A stretch of 64,000 nt of DNA from Lithodes maja (taxonomy: Eukaryota > Arthropoda > Malacostraca > Decapoda > Lithodidae): positions 99,971 to 163,970 of the forward strand of contig JBAKBP010001606.1 of the NCBI GenBank assembly GCA_037953745.1. The letters are read 5' to 3'. Positions 54,414 through 63,414 of this stretch are shown piece after piece. Every line of letters starts with the position of its first letter. The first letter of the stretch is position 1. The position numbers were made by a program, and so were the translations under genes. The notes beneath the pieces are model-generated. The model did no database searches. It had not been told where the DNA came from and was given only the letters and a program-made list of their open reading frames with translations.

Positions 54414-57400
54414 TCTATCTATCTATCTATTGCCTGACGCCGTGATCCCCGAAGGGGTGGCCACGAACGAACCGCCCCCATGCACCTCTGTCCCCAGTCA
54501 GTCGACGCCCCTCCCCCCAACCAGCACCGCCTTCATTCATGTAGTTCCTCACTCCATCCTTCCACCTCATATTCGGTCTACCTCTCCCCCTCTGTCCCTC
54601 CACCTCGCTCTCGTACACCCTCTTAGTCATTCTCTCGCTTTCCATACGTTCCATATGGCCGAACCATCTCAAGTTGTTCCTTTTCACACTTTCCAGCACA
54701 TCTACCTCCACACCACACCTCCTTCTTACTTCCTCATTAGTCTGTCTATCCCTCCATGTAATTCCGCACGCACTCCTTAAGTAATTCATTTCCACTGCTC
54801 TCACTCTTGGTCTGAGTCTCTCAACCAACGTCCATGCTTCGCTTCCGTAAGTCAGTGTCGGGATTACCACACTGTCATGCAAGGACTTCTTCACTTCCAT
54901 ACTGACCACCCTATTTCTTGTTACTGCTTTTAGCGTTCCTACAACCCTCTTCCCCTGTTGTACCCTCTCCCGCACCTCTTCATCCATAGTCCCATCTTTA
55001 CTCAACACACTGCCCAGATACTTAAAAGAGTTGACGATCTCCATAGCCTGACCGTTCAGCTTCACCTCACACTCTGTGACTTCACCCCTTTCGAAGACCA
55101 TAACCTTGCTCTTCCCCGTATTTACCTTCAAATTCCGTTTTTCGCACACTGTTCCAAACTCATTTACCAGACCCTGCAACTCCCATTCATTATCACTCAT
55201 CAGAACTGTATCATCCGCAAACAGCAGTATAGGTAGCTTCCACTCAATTCCCTCCCTTTTCAGCGATACACCAACATCCACTGCTCTTGATAGTATTTCT
55301 TTCATAACTCCATCCATATATACAGTAAACAACCACGGGGACATCACACACCCCTGTTTCAAACCAACATTCAGGTCAAAGAACTCGCTCTGCTCACTCT
55401 CCACACGTACTGCCGCCTTTGCACCCTCATACATGCTCTTCACTGCTTTCAGCAACTTGCCCTCTACTCCGTATATTCTAAGTACTTTCCACAAACCTTC
55501 TCTATCCACTCTGTCATAGGCCTTCTCCATGTCCATAAAGGCAACATACACCTTTTGTTTCTTCTCCAGATACTTCTCCACAACACAATTCAGGGTAAAA
55601 ATCTGATCTACACATCCTCTTCCCTTCCTAAAGCCTCCCTGCTCGTCGCCTATCCATTTCTCCGTTCTCACTCTCACTCTCTCAATCACTACCCTACTGT
55701 ATACCTTCCCTACTACGCTTAGAAGACATATTCCTCGGTGGTTACCACACACTCCTCTTTCCCCTTTGCCCTTATATAGGGGGACTATTATGCCAGTCTT
55801 CCAGTCATCGGGTGCACTCCCCTTCTCCCATGCTAGTTTGCACATTTTCCATACCCATTCTATCACTATCTCACCACCATACCTCAACATTTCCCCACAC
55901 ACTCCATCTGTTCCTGGTGCTTTCCCCAACTTCACTCTTTTCATGGCTTCCCACACTTCTGACCTCCTGATCCCCACCTCCTCCTCCACTACTTCTCTTC
56001 TTCTCCCTCCCATACCATATCCAGCTATGTTTGCTGGCTCTTCATTCCTTTCATTTAGCAACTCACTGAAGTACTCCCTCCATCTTTCGACTCTCTCTTG
56101 CTTCTCGGCTAGCATTCTCCCATTCTTATCTTTCACACCCTTACTGTTTCCCTTGCTACCTTCCCTAACTTTCTTGACTTCTTTCCAAAACAGTTTCTTA
56201 CTCTCCCTCCATTTTACACTCAGATTCCTTCCAAATTCCTCATCTACTCTTCTCTTACTTTCCTTCACTACTCTCTTCACCACCCTCTTACTCTCCACGT
56301 ACCTCGCTCGTTTCTGTCTCTCGGAATCTTCATTCCCTCTACTACCCAACCACTCTCTATATGCTTTCTTCTTTTCTTCCACAGCTATTCTTACCTCTTC
56401 TGTCCACCATGCTGTACCTTTCACTCCCCTCCCTCTTCTCCTCACTCCACACACCTCCTCACATGCTGCACATATCTCATCCTTAAACACCTTGCTCATC
56501 TCCTCCACTTCCTCCATAACTTCCAGGTCGAACCCACCTAGTCGTCTTTCCACTGCTCTCCTGTACTCCTCCCTGACTTCCTCCTCCTGCAACCTCTCCA
56601 CCCTCCTCACCATTCCACCCTCCTCTCGCCTCCCTCCCGCTCTCCTCACCCACTTCTTTTGTATCCTAACCTTAGCTACCACTACATAATGATCAGACAG
56701 ACCCCCTCCAATACCCCTATACACCCTAGCATCCATCACAGATTTCTTCATTCGTTCATCCACACATACATAATCAATCAATGACTTTCGTTCCACCACT
56801 GTCTTATCCTTCATCGTCAACATCCGTTTCCACGTGTACCTGTGGATCATTCTGTGTCGGAAGAAGGTGTTGGCTATCCACAGCCTCCTCCCCACACATA
56901 CGTCCACAAGTGCACTACCATTCCCATTCACCTCTGATGGTACCCCCCACCCTCCCACCACTCCCTCAACTTTCCTATCACCCACCTTACCATTCATATC
57001 CCCAATCAGAAATATTCTTTCGTTCTTGTCAAACTTCTCCAGGCACGCCTCCACATTCATCCAGAACTCCTCTTTCTTTCTTTCAAGTATATCCTCTGTC
57101 GGGGCATACACGCATACAATCACCCACGCTTGTATTCCTACTTTCATTCTCACCCACACAATCCTTGAACCCACAGACCCATACTCTCTTACACATTCCT
57201 TCCATTTGCTACTTACAAACAAACATGCACCTTCTCTCACTGTTCCTTCACTCACTCCAGCACACACACCCATTCCACACTCCCACTCTCTCACATCTGA
57301 ACCTTTCCATTTGGTCTCTGTCATTCCACATACATCCAGCCTGGCATTCACTAACACTTCCAGAACCTCTCTCTCTTTTGTGCCATCATTCATGCCACTA

Positions 57401-57630
57401 ACATTCCATGTAGCCATTCTCAGAATGTCCGAAGGCATGTCCTTAGTCGGTCGGGGTTCGTCAACGTTGGTTCCGTCCGCATCCGAGGCTGTTCGTTCGT
57501 TTTTTTTTGCTTAGAGATTTTTTCCGGGTGGGGGTCGCAAGCCCACCGACCCAACCTCTTTAGTCGTAAGAACGACACGCAGAAGGCACGTGGGGCATAT
57601 TCTATTCCCTAACCCCCAGGGGGTTAGAAG
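54414..57630 (-). mobile_element. Full-length RTE-like LINE with TSD
   Basis: 3217 bp, bounded by a 7-bp TSD, GTTTTTA (54407-54413 and 57631-57637). The 5' UTR is about 190 bp; the ORF runs 57438-54427; the ATAG tail follows at once, with essentially no 3' UTR. A partial duplicate of the target at 58110-58260 shows the site without the insert. Relatives: 10739-12812 and 39705-39881. Confidence 0.94.
54427..57438 (-). CDS. RTE-like endonuclease/reverse transcriptase, intact, 1003 aa
   Basis: An uninterrupted frame. The N-terminal third is an APE-type endonuclease (MATWNVSGMN, near residue 7; TETKWKG near 40; GDMNGKVG near 145; the SDH motif SDHYVVV near 245) that nicks the target. The middle is the RT: GKAPGTDGV, GNHRGICLLSVVGKVYSRV, DMEKAYDRVDRE, GLKQGCVMSPWLF and catalytic FADD (about residue 740). 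The basic C-terminus holds a WFGHMERM-type motif. A single ORF of about 1000 aa with a microsatellite tail fits the RTE clade, though I did not build a phylogeny. The stop codon is the first TAG of the tail. It may be active; host control cannot be seen. Confidence 0.9.
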   Translation of the reverse strand: MPSDILRMATWNVSGMNDGTKEREVLEVLVNARLDVCGMTETKWKGSDVREWECGMGVCAGVSEGTVREGACLFVSSKWKECVREYGSVGSRIVWVRMKVGIQAWVIVCVYAPTEDILERKKEEFWMNVEACLEKFDKNERIFLIGDMNGKVGDRKVEGVVGGWGVPSEVNGNGSALVDVCVGRRLWIANTFFRHRMIHRYTWKRMLTMKDKTVVERKSLIDYVCVDERMKKSVMDARVYRGIGGGLSDHYVVVAKVRIQKKWVRRAGGRREEGGMVRRVERLQEEEVREEYRRAVERRLGGFDLEVMEEVEEMSKVFKDEICAACEEVCGVRRRGRGVKGTAWWTEEVRIAVEEKKKAYREWLGSRGNEDSERQKRARYVESKRVVKRVVKESKRRVDEEFGRNLSVKWRESKKLFWKEVKKVREGSKGNSKGVKDKNGRMLAEKQERVERWREYFSELLNERNEEPANIAGYGMGGRRREVVEEEVGIRRSEVWEAMKRVKLGKAPGTDGVCGEMLRYGGEIVIEWVWKMCKLAWEKGSAPDDWKTGIIVPLYKGKGERGVCGNHRGICLLSVVGKVYSRVVIERVRVRTEKWIGDEQGGFRKGRGCVDQIFTLNCVVEKYLEKKQKVYVAFMDMEKAYDRVDREGLWKVLRIYGVEGKLLKAVKSMYEGAKAAVRVESEQSEFFDLNVGLKQGCVMSPWLFTVYMDGVMKEILSRAVDVGVSLKREGIEWKLPILLFADDTVLMSDNEWELQGLVNEFGTVCEKRNLKVNTGKSKVMVFERGEVTECEVKLNGQAMEIVNSFKYLGSVLSKDGTMDEEVRERVQQGKRVVGTLKAVTRNRVVSMEVKKSLHDSVVIPTLTYGSEAWTLVERLRPRVRAVEMNYLRSACGITWRDRQTNEEVRRRCGVEVDVLESVKRNNLRWFGHMERMESERMTKRVYESEVEGQRGRGRPNMRWKDGVRNYMNEGGAGWGEGRRLTGDRGAWGRFVRGHPFGDHGVRQ

Positions 57631-57890
57631 GTTTTTACTTCTTCATAATTAATGTCTTCACAATTCCTTAACATGGGCTTCTTGTCGAGTATGGGTAAAC
57701 TTAGTTTTAACACTGACATCATCCATATCTTCTTTTCACACTCATATATTTGGCGTACAGAAATATTGTAATTTCCTCCCGCTAACTGCCGATAGTGACC
57801 AAATCTTGCTTCCAAATGGTCTGTTTGAAATGTTCCTGTTAGTATATAATCCATCTTCAGTTCTGTTATGCAATAATTTGTAATTTCTCT
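57624..57890 (-). pseudogene. P-element/THAP9-like transposase, upstream piece
   Basis: On the minus strand: ILTGTFQTDHLEARFGHYRQ then GGNYNISVRQIYECEKKI, which matches the 'QDHIE..FG.IR..GG.N..PT..QF' region of P-element/THAP9 transposases. A CA microsatellite truncates it at about 57895. It continues into 54406-53998 beyond the LINE insertion. Confidence 0.75.
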
Positions 57891-57894
57891 AACA

Positions 57895-58110
57895 GACACA
57901 CACACACACACACACACACAAGGACACACGCACTCCTCACCACATACACGCACTACTCACACACATACAGTACACGCACTCACTCTCACTCTGTTTTTAA
58001 CTATCTATAGTATCTATATATTTAGCTATATCTATCTATCAATCTATCTTTTTAACTATCTATAGTATCTATATATTTAACTATATCTATCTATCAATCT
58101 ATCTATATAT
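57895..58110. repeat. CA and TCTA microsatellites
   Basis: A (CA)n run at about 57897-57920 and CACA-rich sequence, then two copies of a TTTTTAACTATCTATAGTAT block with TCTA repeats (57993 and 58049). Confidence 0.8.
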
Positions 58111-58270
58111 CCTCCTTACAAACTTCAACATTCGTATGACATAAACCAAAATTAATTTCCTCATCTGTTTTACGTATTCATAGTTAATTTCTTCAAAATT
58201 CCTTAAAATTACCTTCTTGTCGAGTATGGGTAAACATAGTTTTAATATAGGCTACTTATAAAGTATTTAG
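58110..58270 (-). repeat. Partial duplicate of the P-like coding region
   Basis: It repeats 54350-54410 plus 57638-57700 as one continuous segment, with some substitutions; it therefore preserves the site as it was before the LINE at 54414 was inserted. Confidence 0.85.
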
Positions 58271-58365
58271 AAGGGGGAAATAATTTGGAAACACAGCGCG
58301 ATCTTCCCCATGTCTCACTCAAATGTATACTGACCTGTGAGGGTAGTGCGAAAATTAACCCTACC

Positions 58366-58455
58366 TTTGCCTACGTCACAGAATTTAAAGGTCCCATCCG
58401 TGCGGCCTGGTACTCTCGGTGGCCTCGGATAAGGACGGTCCCGGTACTGGATGGG
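58366..58455 (-). mobile_element. Right inverted terminus next to P-like element
   Basis: CGGCCTGGTACTCTCGGTGG(CCTC) at 58403-58426 is the inverse of 53128-53151. It ends CCGGTACTGGATGGG followed by TTAA (58456-58459), a piggyBac-style end. Whether these termini belong to the P-like remnant or to a separate TTAA element that contains it is unresolved. Confidence 0.55.
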
Positions 58456-58479
58456 TTAAGGTAGGTTCACACATAGGTG

Positions 58480-58870
58480 AGTCGGAGCGCGAGGCCAACG
58501 CGAGTCACACTCGCCGCATATCGCCGTTGATGGAGCCCGAACCCAACGCGAGTAGCAGCTGATGCGAGTAAACACGCATATAACACAAATATAACACGAG
58601 TTTACACAAGTTTACATGAGTTTACACGAGTTCACAGGAGTTTACGCGAGTGTCGGCGAGTGTAACACGACCCCAACACGCACCGCCAAAATTTGAAAAA
58701 TAACGGTCAAATTCCAGGGTACGAATAGTGCAAGTCTATAGGAGTCTACACGAGTGTCACAGGATTTACACGAGTTTACATGAGTTTACACGAGATGAAT
58801 GCGAGTCTACAGGAAGTTAACAGGAGTGTATGGGAGTCTAACATGAGTGTGTGCGAGTGTTGGCGAGTGT
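58480..58870. repeat. Left subterminal array of CGAGTTTACACGAGT-type words
   Basis: Many short CGAGTNTACANGAGT or GGAGTCTA words in one orientation, spaced about 10-20 bp, between the left end and the transposase promoter. The matching inverse words fill 63415-63780. Confidence 0.85.
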
Positions 58871-58879
58871 CAGGATACG

Positions 58880-58888
58880 TATATAAAG
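58880..58888 (+). promoter_or_regulatory. TATA box of Harbinger transposase
   Basis: TATATAAAG followed by a short leader, then the CR1 insertion; the transposase ATG is at 60774. Before the CR1 insertion the leader would have been about 110 bp. Confidence 0.6.
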
Positions 58889-58997
58889 AGGCCCCCACTG
58901 GCACCATTTTTCACACCACGCAACACCACCACGGACGGACGTTACTCTGCAGGTTACAGCCCAACCCACCCAACCCACCCACCCACCCACACACACA

Positions 58998-60772
58998 TCG
59001 AAAAAGTCCCTAATTTCAAGAAAGCAAACTTCCATAAACTTAGAGCTATGTTTAAAGAAACTGACTGGAGCTTTTTAATTAACAATAACGACATAAATAC
59101 ATCTTGGAAGTTATTCGAAACCACTTACCTAAAAGCAGTGCAAGACTGCATACCATCGAAAATACGGCGTCCAGGCCATAATAATAAGCCAGTGGAAGCT
59201 AGTCAACGTAACACCGATATTCAAAAAAGGCAGCAAATCCCTACCCAGTGACTATCATCCAATTAGCTTAACCTCAGTTGTATGTAAAATGCTAGAAACG
59301 GTCATACGAGACAGACTCGTAAATCACTTAGAGGAAAATAACATACTTAAAGATACTCAACACGGCTTTCGTAAAAAACGTTCCTGTTTAACAAACCTCT
59401 TAGACTTCTTCCACGATATCCTCAACCTCTACGATGAGAGTAAAGCTGTAGATATTATATACCTTGATTTTCAAAAGGCCTTTGACAAAGTTCCCCACAA
59501 ACGTTTACTGCTAAAACTAAAAGCGCATGGAATACAAGACGGTGTGTTGAAATGGATAGAAAATTGGCTCAGCGACAGAAAGCAAAGAGTAGTCATAAAC
59601 GGTAAGGCATCTAAATGGACCAATGTAAGTAGCGGGGTACCCCAGGGATCGGTATTAGGACCAATTCTCTTTCTAATTTACATCAGCGACATAGATGAGG
59701 GTCTCACCTGTACAATCTCAAAATTTGCTGACGATACAAAAATTGCAAATAGCGTACTCTCAAAAGAACAAGTTGACGATATGCAACACAATCTAGATAA
59801 ATTGTCATGTTGGGCCCAAATTTGGCAAATGAGTTTCAATGCGGATAAATGTAAAGTACTACATATCGGATACCTAAACGAGAAAGCAAACTATTCGATG
59901 AATGGCACTCAGCTTAAGAATGTAAACAGAGAAACCGATCTGGGAGTAACAATATCGAGTAACCTAAAACCGAGTCAACAATGTTCAGAAGTTGTTAAGA
60001 AGGCAAACAAAATAATTGGCTTTATAGGCAGGTCATTTGAGCATAAATCCAAAGAAGTTATCCTAACCCTTTACAATTCCTTAGTCCGCCCTCTTCTGGA
60101 ATACTGCGTTCAATCCTGGTGCCCTTATTACCAAAAAGATATAAACAAGCTAGAATGAGTTCAACGTGGAGTTACCAAAATGATACCTAGCCTAAAGAAC
60201 AAACCATACGAAGAGCGTCTTAGAGAATTAAATCTATTTCCTTTAACCCAGCGCAGATTAAGAGGTGACTTAATTCAAGTGTTCAAAATCATCAAAGGCA
60301 TCGACAATATGAACTGTAGTAAGTACTTCACTATCGACCAATCTAATTACACGCGGGGAAACGGTTGCAAAATTATTGGTAAATCTTTTTACTCACACGA
60401 ATCTAAGAATTTCTTTTTCAATCGAGTTGTCAACTTGTGGAATGGGCTTCCCCGAAACGTTATAGACTGCATCACCGTTGATTCATTTAAACTCCGCCTA
60501 GACAAATATCTTGCATCAAACCCGCGACTGACTGCGTTTGTAAATGAATAACTTTATTTTATCCCCCCCTCAGTTACTAACCCATCTGTCCCCTACTAAC
60601 TTCCTAATCCTGCCACGGATATTAGTTCCAGGGCAGTAATTCCCTTTCCAATGTTCCCTTACCCACTCTAAACCACTGTTTGGACACTTGATCCTCAGTG
60701 TTTTGGAGGACAAGCAACCTAGAAGGGTCACTAGATCTGTTGTTGCTTGATTTCCTTTGTACTCCTTTGTAC
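58998..60772 (+). mobile_element. CR1 LINE with internal deletion, in the Harbinger leader
   Basis: Starts in the ORF2 middle region (EKVPNFKKANFHK) and ends with the CR1 tail TCCTTTGTACTCCTTTGTAC. An internal deletion at about 59192 joins HNNKP to the WK(L)VNVTPIF region (roughly 600 bp lost). It lies immediately before the transposase ATG. No clear TSD. Confidence 0.9.
58999..60551 (+). pseudogene. CR1 ORF2 with deletion, nonsense and frame breaks
   Basis: Pieces: 58999-59192 (upstream ORF2), 59210-60158 (RT with LDFQKAFDKVPH, GVPQGSVLGP, FADDTK) and 60159-60551 (C-terminus). TGA at 60156-60158 replaces the Arg codon present in the copy at 61698-62705. Catalytic motifs are intact, but the endonuclease is missing. 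Confidence 0.88.
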
Positions 60773-60773
60773 C

Positions 60774-61262
60774 ATGTCCATCAGGAGGCAGAGAGCGGCA
60801 GCTGTGCTCATACTGCAGATGCAGATGCATCTCTTAGACCTAGAGGAGCTGGAGGAGAAGGAGGCTGAAGAAAGACGTCAAGGGGAAAGGCCACGAAGGA
60901 GAGTTTGGGCTAGGAGCTGGCTACTGAGACGGCCACAGTTCGGTGTGTACGAACAACTTATGGAGGAGCTTGAGAGAGAGGACCCCAAAGGATTCCGTAA
61001 CTTCCTACATGTGGACGTCCACATGTTTAGGGAGTTAGTGGCACGTGTCGGGCCTAGGGTAGAGAAGCAGGACACCTTCTGGAGGGAGGCTTTGTCACCT
61101 GGGCTGAGGATTGCAATCACACTCCGCTACCTGGCCACTGGTGACTCATATCTTAGCCTACAGTATGCGTTCCGTGTGGCCCGGAACACCATCTCCCTCA
61201 TTGTGCCTGCAACATGCGAAGCCATCATTGCAGAATACCAGGAGGAGACATATATATGGCAA
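60774..61262 (+). pseudogene. Harbinger transposase (HARBI1-like), N-terminal part
   Basis: The ATG at 60774 gives MSIRRQRAAAVLILQ. The protein then has a basic RRRVWARSWLLRR segment, EDPKGFRNFLHVD, and ITLRYLATGDSYLSLQYAFR followed by VARNTISLIVPATCEAII: the helix-turn-helix front half of PIF/Harbinger nucleases. Similarity ends after EETYIW (61258); the DDE catalytic half is not found downstream, where the MADF gene begins on the other strand. The earlier in-frame start at 60747 lies in CR1 sequence and is not original. Confidence 0.88.
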
Positions 61263-61639
61263 TTTAGCAAACTTTAACATAATAGTATTGATGTATTTCA
61301 CGTATAAAACACATGGAATCAAACCAAGAACACAACAGCAAGGTATTCAATCACTTATTACAATTAATATATCATGGTGCATGTTTGGTTGTGGGTACTT
61401 ACCTGTGACATTAACACCCAGGGTAGCAGCCTTCTAGTCGTAGGCGCAGACTTTCCTGCGCGTATCTTTGTAGGCCTTGCTACGCTTCATATATAACATG
61501 GGGGTGTCCTTCACCCAATCGGCCAGCATGTCCTCAGTCTCGTCGCTCAAGATCACCCTTTTCAACTTATTTTTCTTAATGGCGCCATAACGAACAGGGC
61601 CCGCACTGCCAGGGGGATCAGGTGTATCATCATCACTGA

Positions 61640-62928
61640 CAAAGTTCCCCACAAACGTTTACTGCTAAAACTAAAAGCGCATGGAATACAAGACGGTGTG
61701 TTGAAATGGATAGAAAATTGGCTCAGCGACAGAAAGCAAAGAGTAGTCATAAACGGTAAGGCATCTAAATGGACCAATGTAAGTAGCGGGGTACCCCAGG
61801 GATCGGTAGTAGGACCAATTCTCTTTCTAATTTACATCAGCGACATAGATGAGGGTCTCACCTGTACAATCTCAAAATTTGCTGACGATACAAAAATTGC
61901 AAATAGCGTACTCTCAAAAGAACAAGTTGACGATATGCAACACAATCTAGATAAATTGTCATGTTGGGCCCAAATTTGGCAAATGAGTTTCAATGCGGAT
62001 AAATGTAAAGTACTACATATCGGATACCTAAACGAGAAAGCAAACTATTCGATGAATGGCACTCAGCTTAAGAATGTAAACAGAGAAACCGATCTGGGAG
62101 TAACAATATCGAGTAACCTAAAACCGAGTCAACAATGTTCAGAAGTTGTTAAGAAGGCAAACAAAATAATTGGCTTTATAGGCAGGTCATTTGAGCATAA
62201 ATCCAAAGAAGTTATCCTAACCCTTTACAATTCCTTAGTCCGCCCTCTTCTGGAATACTGCGTTCAATCCTGGTGCCCTTATTACCAAAAAGATATAAAC
62301 AAGCTAGAACGAGTTCAACGTAGAGTTACCAAAATGATACCTAGCCTAAAGAACAAACCATACGAAGAGCGTCTTAGAGAATTTAATCTATTTCCTTTAA
62401 CCCAGCGCAGATTAAGAGGTGACTTAATTCAAGTGTTCAAAATCATCAAAGGCATCGACAATATGAACTGTAGTAAGTACTTCACTATCGACCAATCTAA
62501 TTACACGCGGGGAAACGGTTGCAAAATTATTGGTAAATCTTTTTACTCACACGAATCTAAGAATTTCTTTTTCAATCGAGTTGTCAACTTGTGGAATGGG
62601 CTTCCCCGAAACGTTATAGACTGCATCACCGTTGATTCATTTAAACTCCGCCTAGACAAATATCTCGCATCAAACCCGCGACTGACTGCGTTTGTAAATG
62701 AATAACTTTATTTTATCCCCCCCTCAGTTACTAACCCATCTGTCCCCTACTAACTTCCTAATCCTGCCACGGACATTAGTTCCAGGGCAGTAATTCCCTT
62801 TCCAATGTTCCCTTACCCACTCTAAACCACTGTTTGGACACTTGATCCTCAGTGTTTTGGAGGACAAGCAACCTAGAAGGGTCACTAGATCTGTTGTTGC
62901 TTGATTTCCTTTGTACTCCTTTGTACTG
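61640..62928 (+). mobile_element. CR1 LINE, 5'-truncated, with 7-bp TSD
   Basis: Flanked by TCACTGA (61633-61639 and 62929-62935). It starts within the RT palm and ends in the TCCTTTGTAC tail. It is very close to the copy at 58998-60772 (few differences), including shared changes such as RNVIDCITVDSF, so these two are recent sisters. Confidence 0.92.
61644..62705 (+). pseudogene. CR1 ORF2 C-terminal fragment, no stops
   Basis: Open through RT palm (GVPQGSVVGP, FADDTK) to the end (LTAFVNE). The 5' half, including the endonuclease and RT fingers, is absent by truncation, so it is inactive although it holds no nonsense codon. Confidence 0.88.
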
Positions 62929-63365
62929 TCACTGAGGCTACCTTGGGTGTCCTGACTGGTCTGAGTATCCTAGCTGGGCCGAGTATCCTGGCTGTCGTCA
63001 TCTTCAATATCTCCATCAAACACGTCCATGTCCTCATGTCCACTGGGCTGGCTGTCCGGCACAATTTCATCAGAGTCTTCCAACTCTTGCGACGCAACAG
63101 GCCTCCTGGCAGGGGGTGCGATGCGGGGTTGTTCGGGAGGTGTAGCATTGCCTTTCTTCACAACACCATCACCACCCTTCCGAGACTTGATGGCCGCCAC
63201 CTTCTCCTTGGGAAAAGGTATGGTGCAGGGCAGGCAGGTAGGGCAGCGTGGTAGGGCAGGCAGGTAGGGCAGCGTGGTAGGGCAGCGTGGGTCGATGTGT
63301 GGCACGGGTCAATGGGCCCTTGCTGGGGTCACGGTGGAGAGTGGAGGAGGCACCGCGGGCGGTCC

Positions 63366-63376
63366 CTTTTTATAGG
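63366..63376 (-). promoter_or_regulatory. TATA box of Harbinger MADF gene
   Basis: On the minus strand the sequence reads CCTATAAAAAGG about 60 bp upstream of the ATG at 63305; mirror of the transposase promoter at the other end. Confidence 0.55.
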
Positions 63377-63414
63377 GGGTGTTTGACGCGGTGGTGCCAC
63401 CAACTCGCGCGGTG

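Larger units (their letters stand above)
61386..63305 (-). pseudogene. Harbinger MADF/Myb-like DNA-binding protein, split by CR1
   Basis: Minus strand. The first part runs from ATG 63305 to 62936 (basic, Pro-rich, then acidic DDDSQD), with one TAG near 62972. The second part, 61639-61386, has LSDETEDMLADWVKDTPMLY and KAYKDTRRKV, typical of the MADF/Myb-SANT protein that accompanies Harbinger transposases and targets it to DNA. A TAG at 61436-61434 interrupts it. The frame passes cleanly from one part to the other when the CR1 and one TSD copy are skipped. A good splice donor, CACAG|GTAAGTA, lies at about 61406; later exons are absent. Confidence 0.8.

Noticed and set aside
55766..57514. Long plus-strand Ser/Pro/Leu-rich ORFs opposite the LINE
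   Set aside because: They are shadows of the intact 1003-aa frame on the minus strand and show no domain.
60747..60773. Upstream in-frame start for the Harbinger transposase
   Set aside because: These codons come from the CR1 3' tail inserted before the real ATG at 60774.
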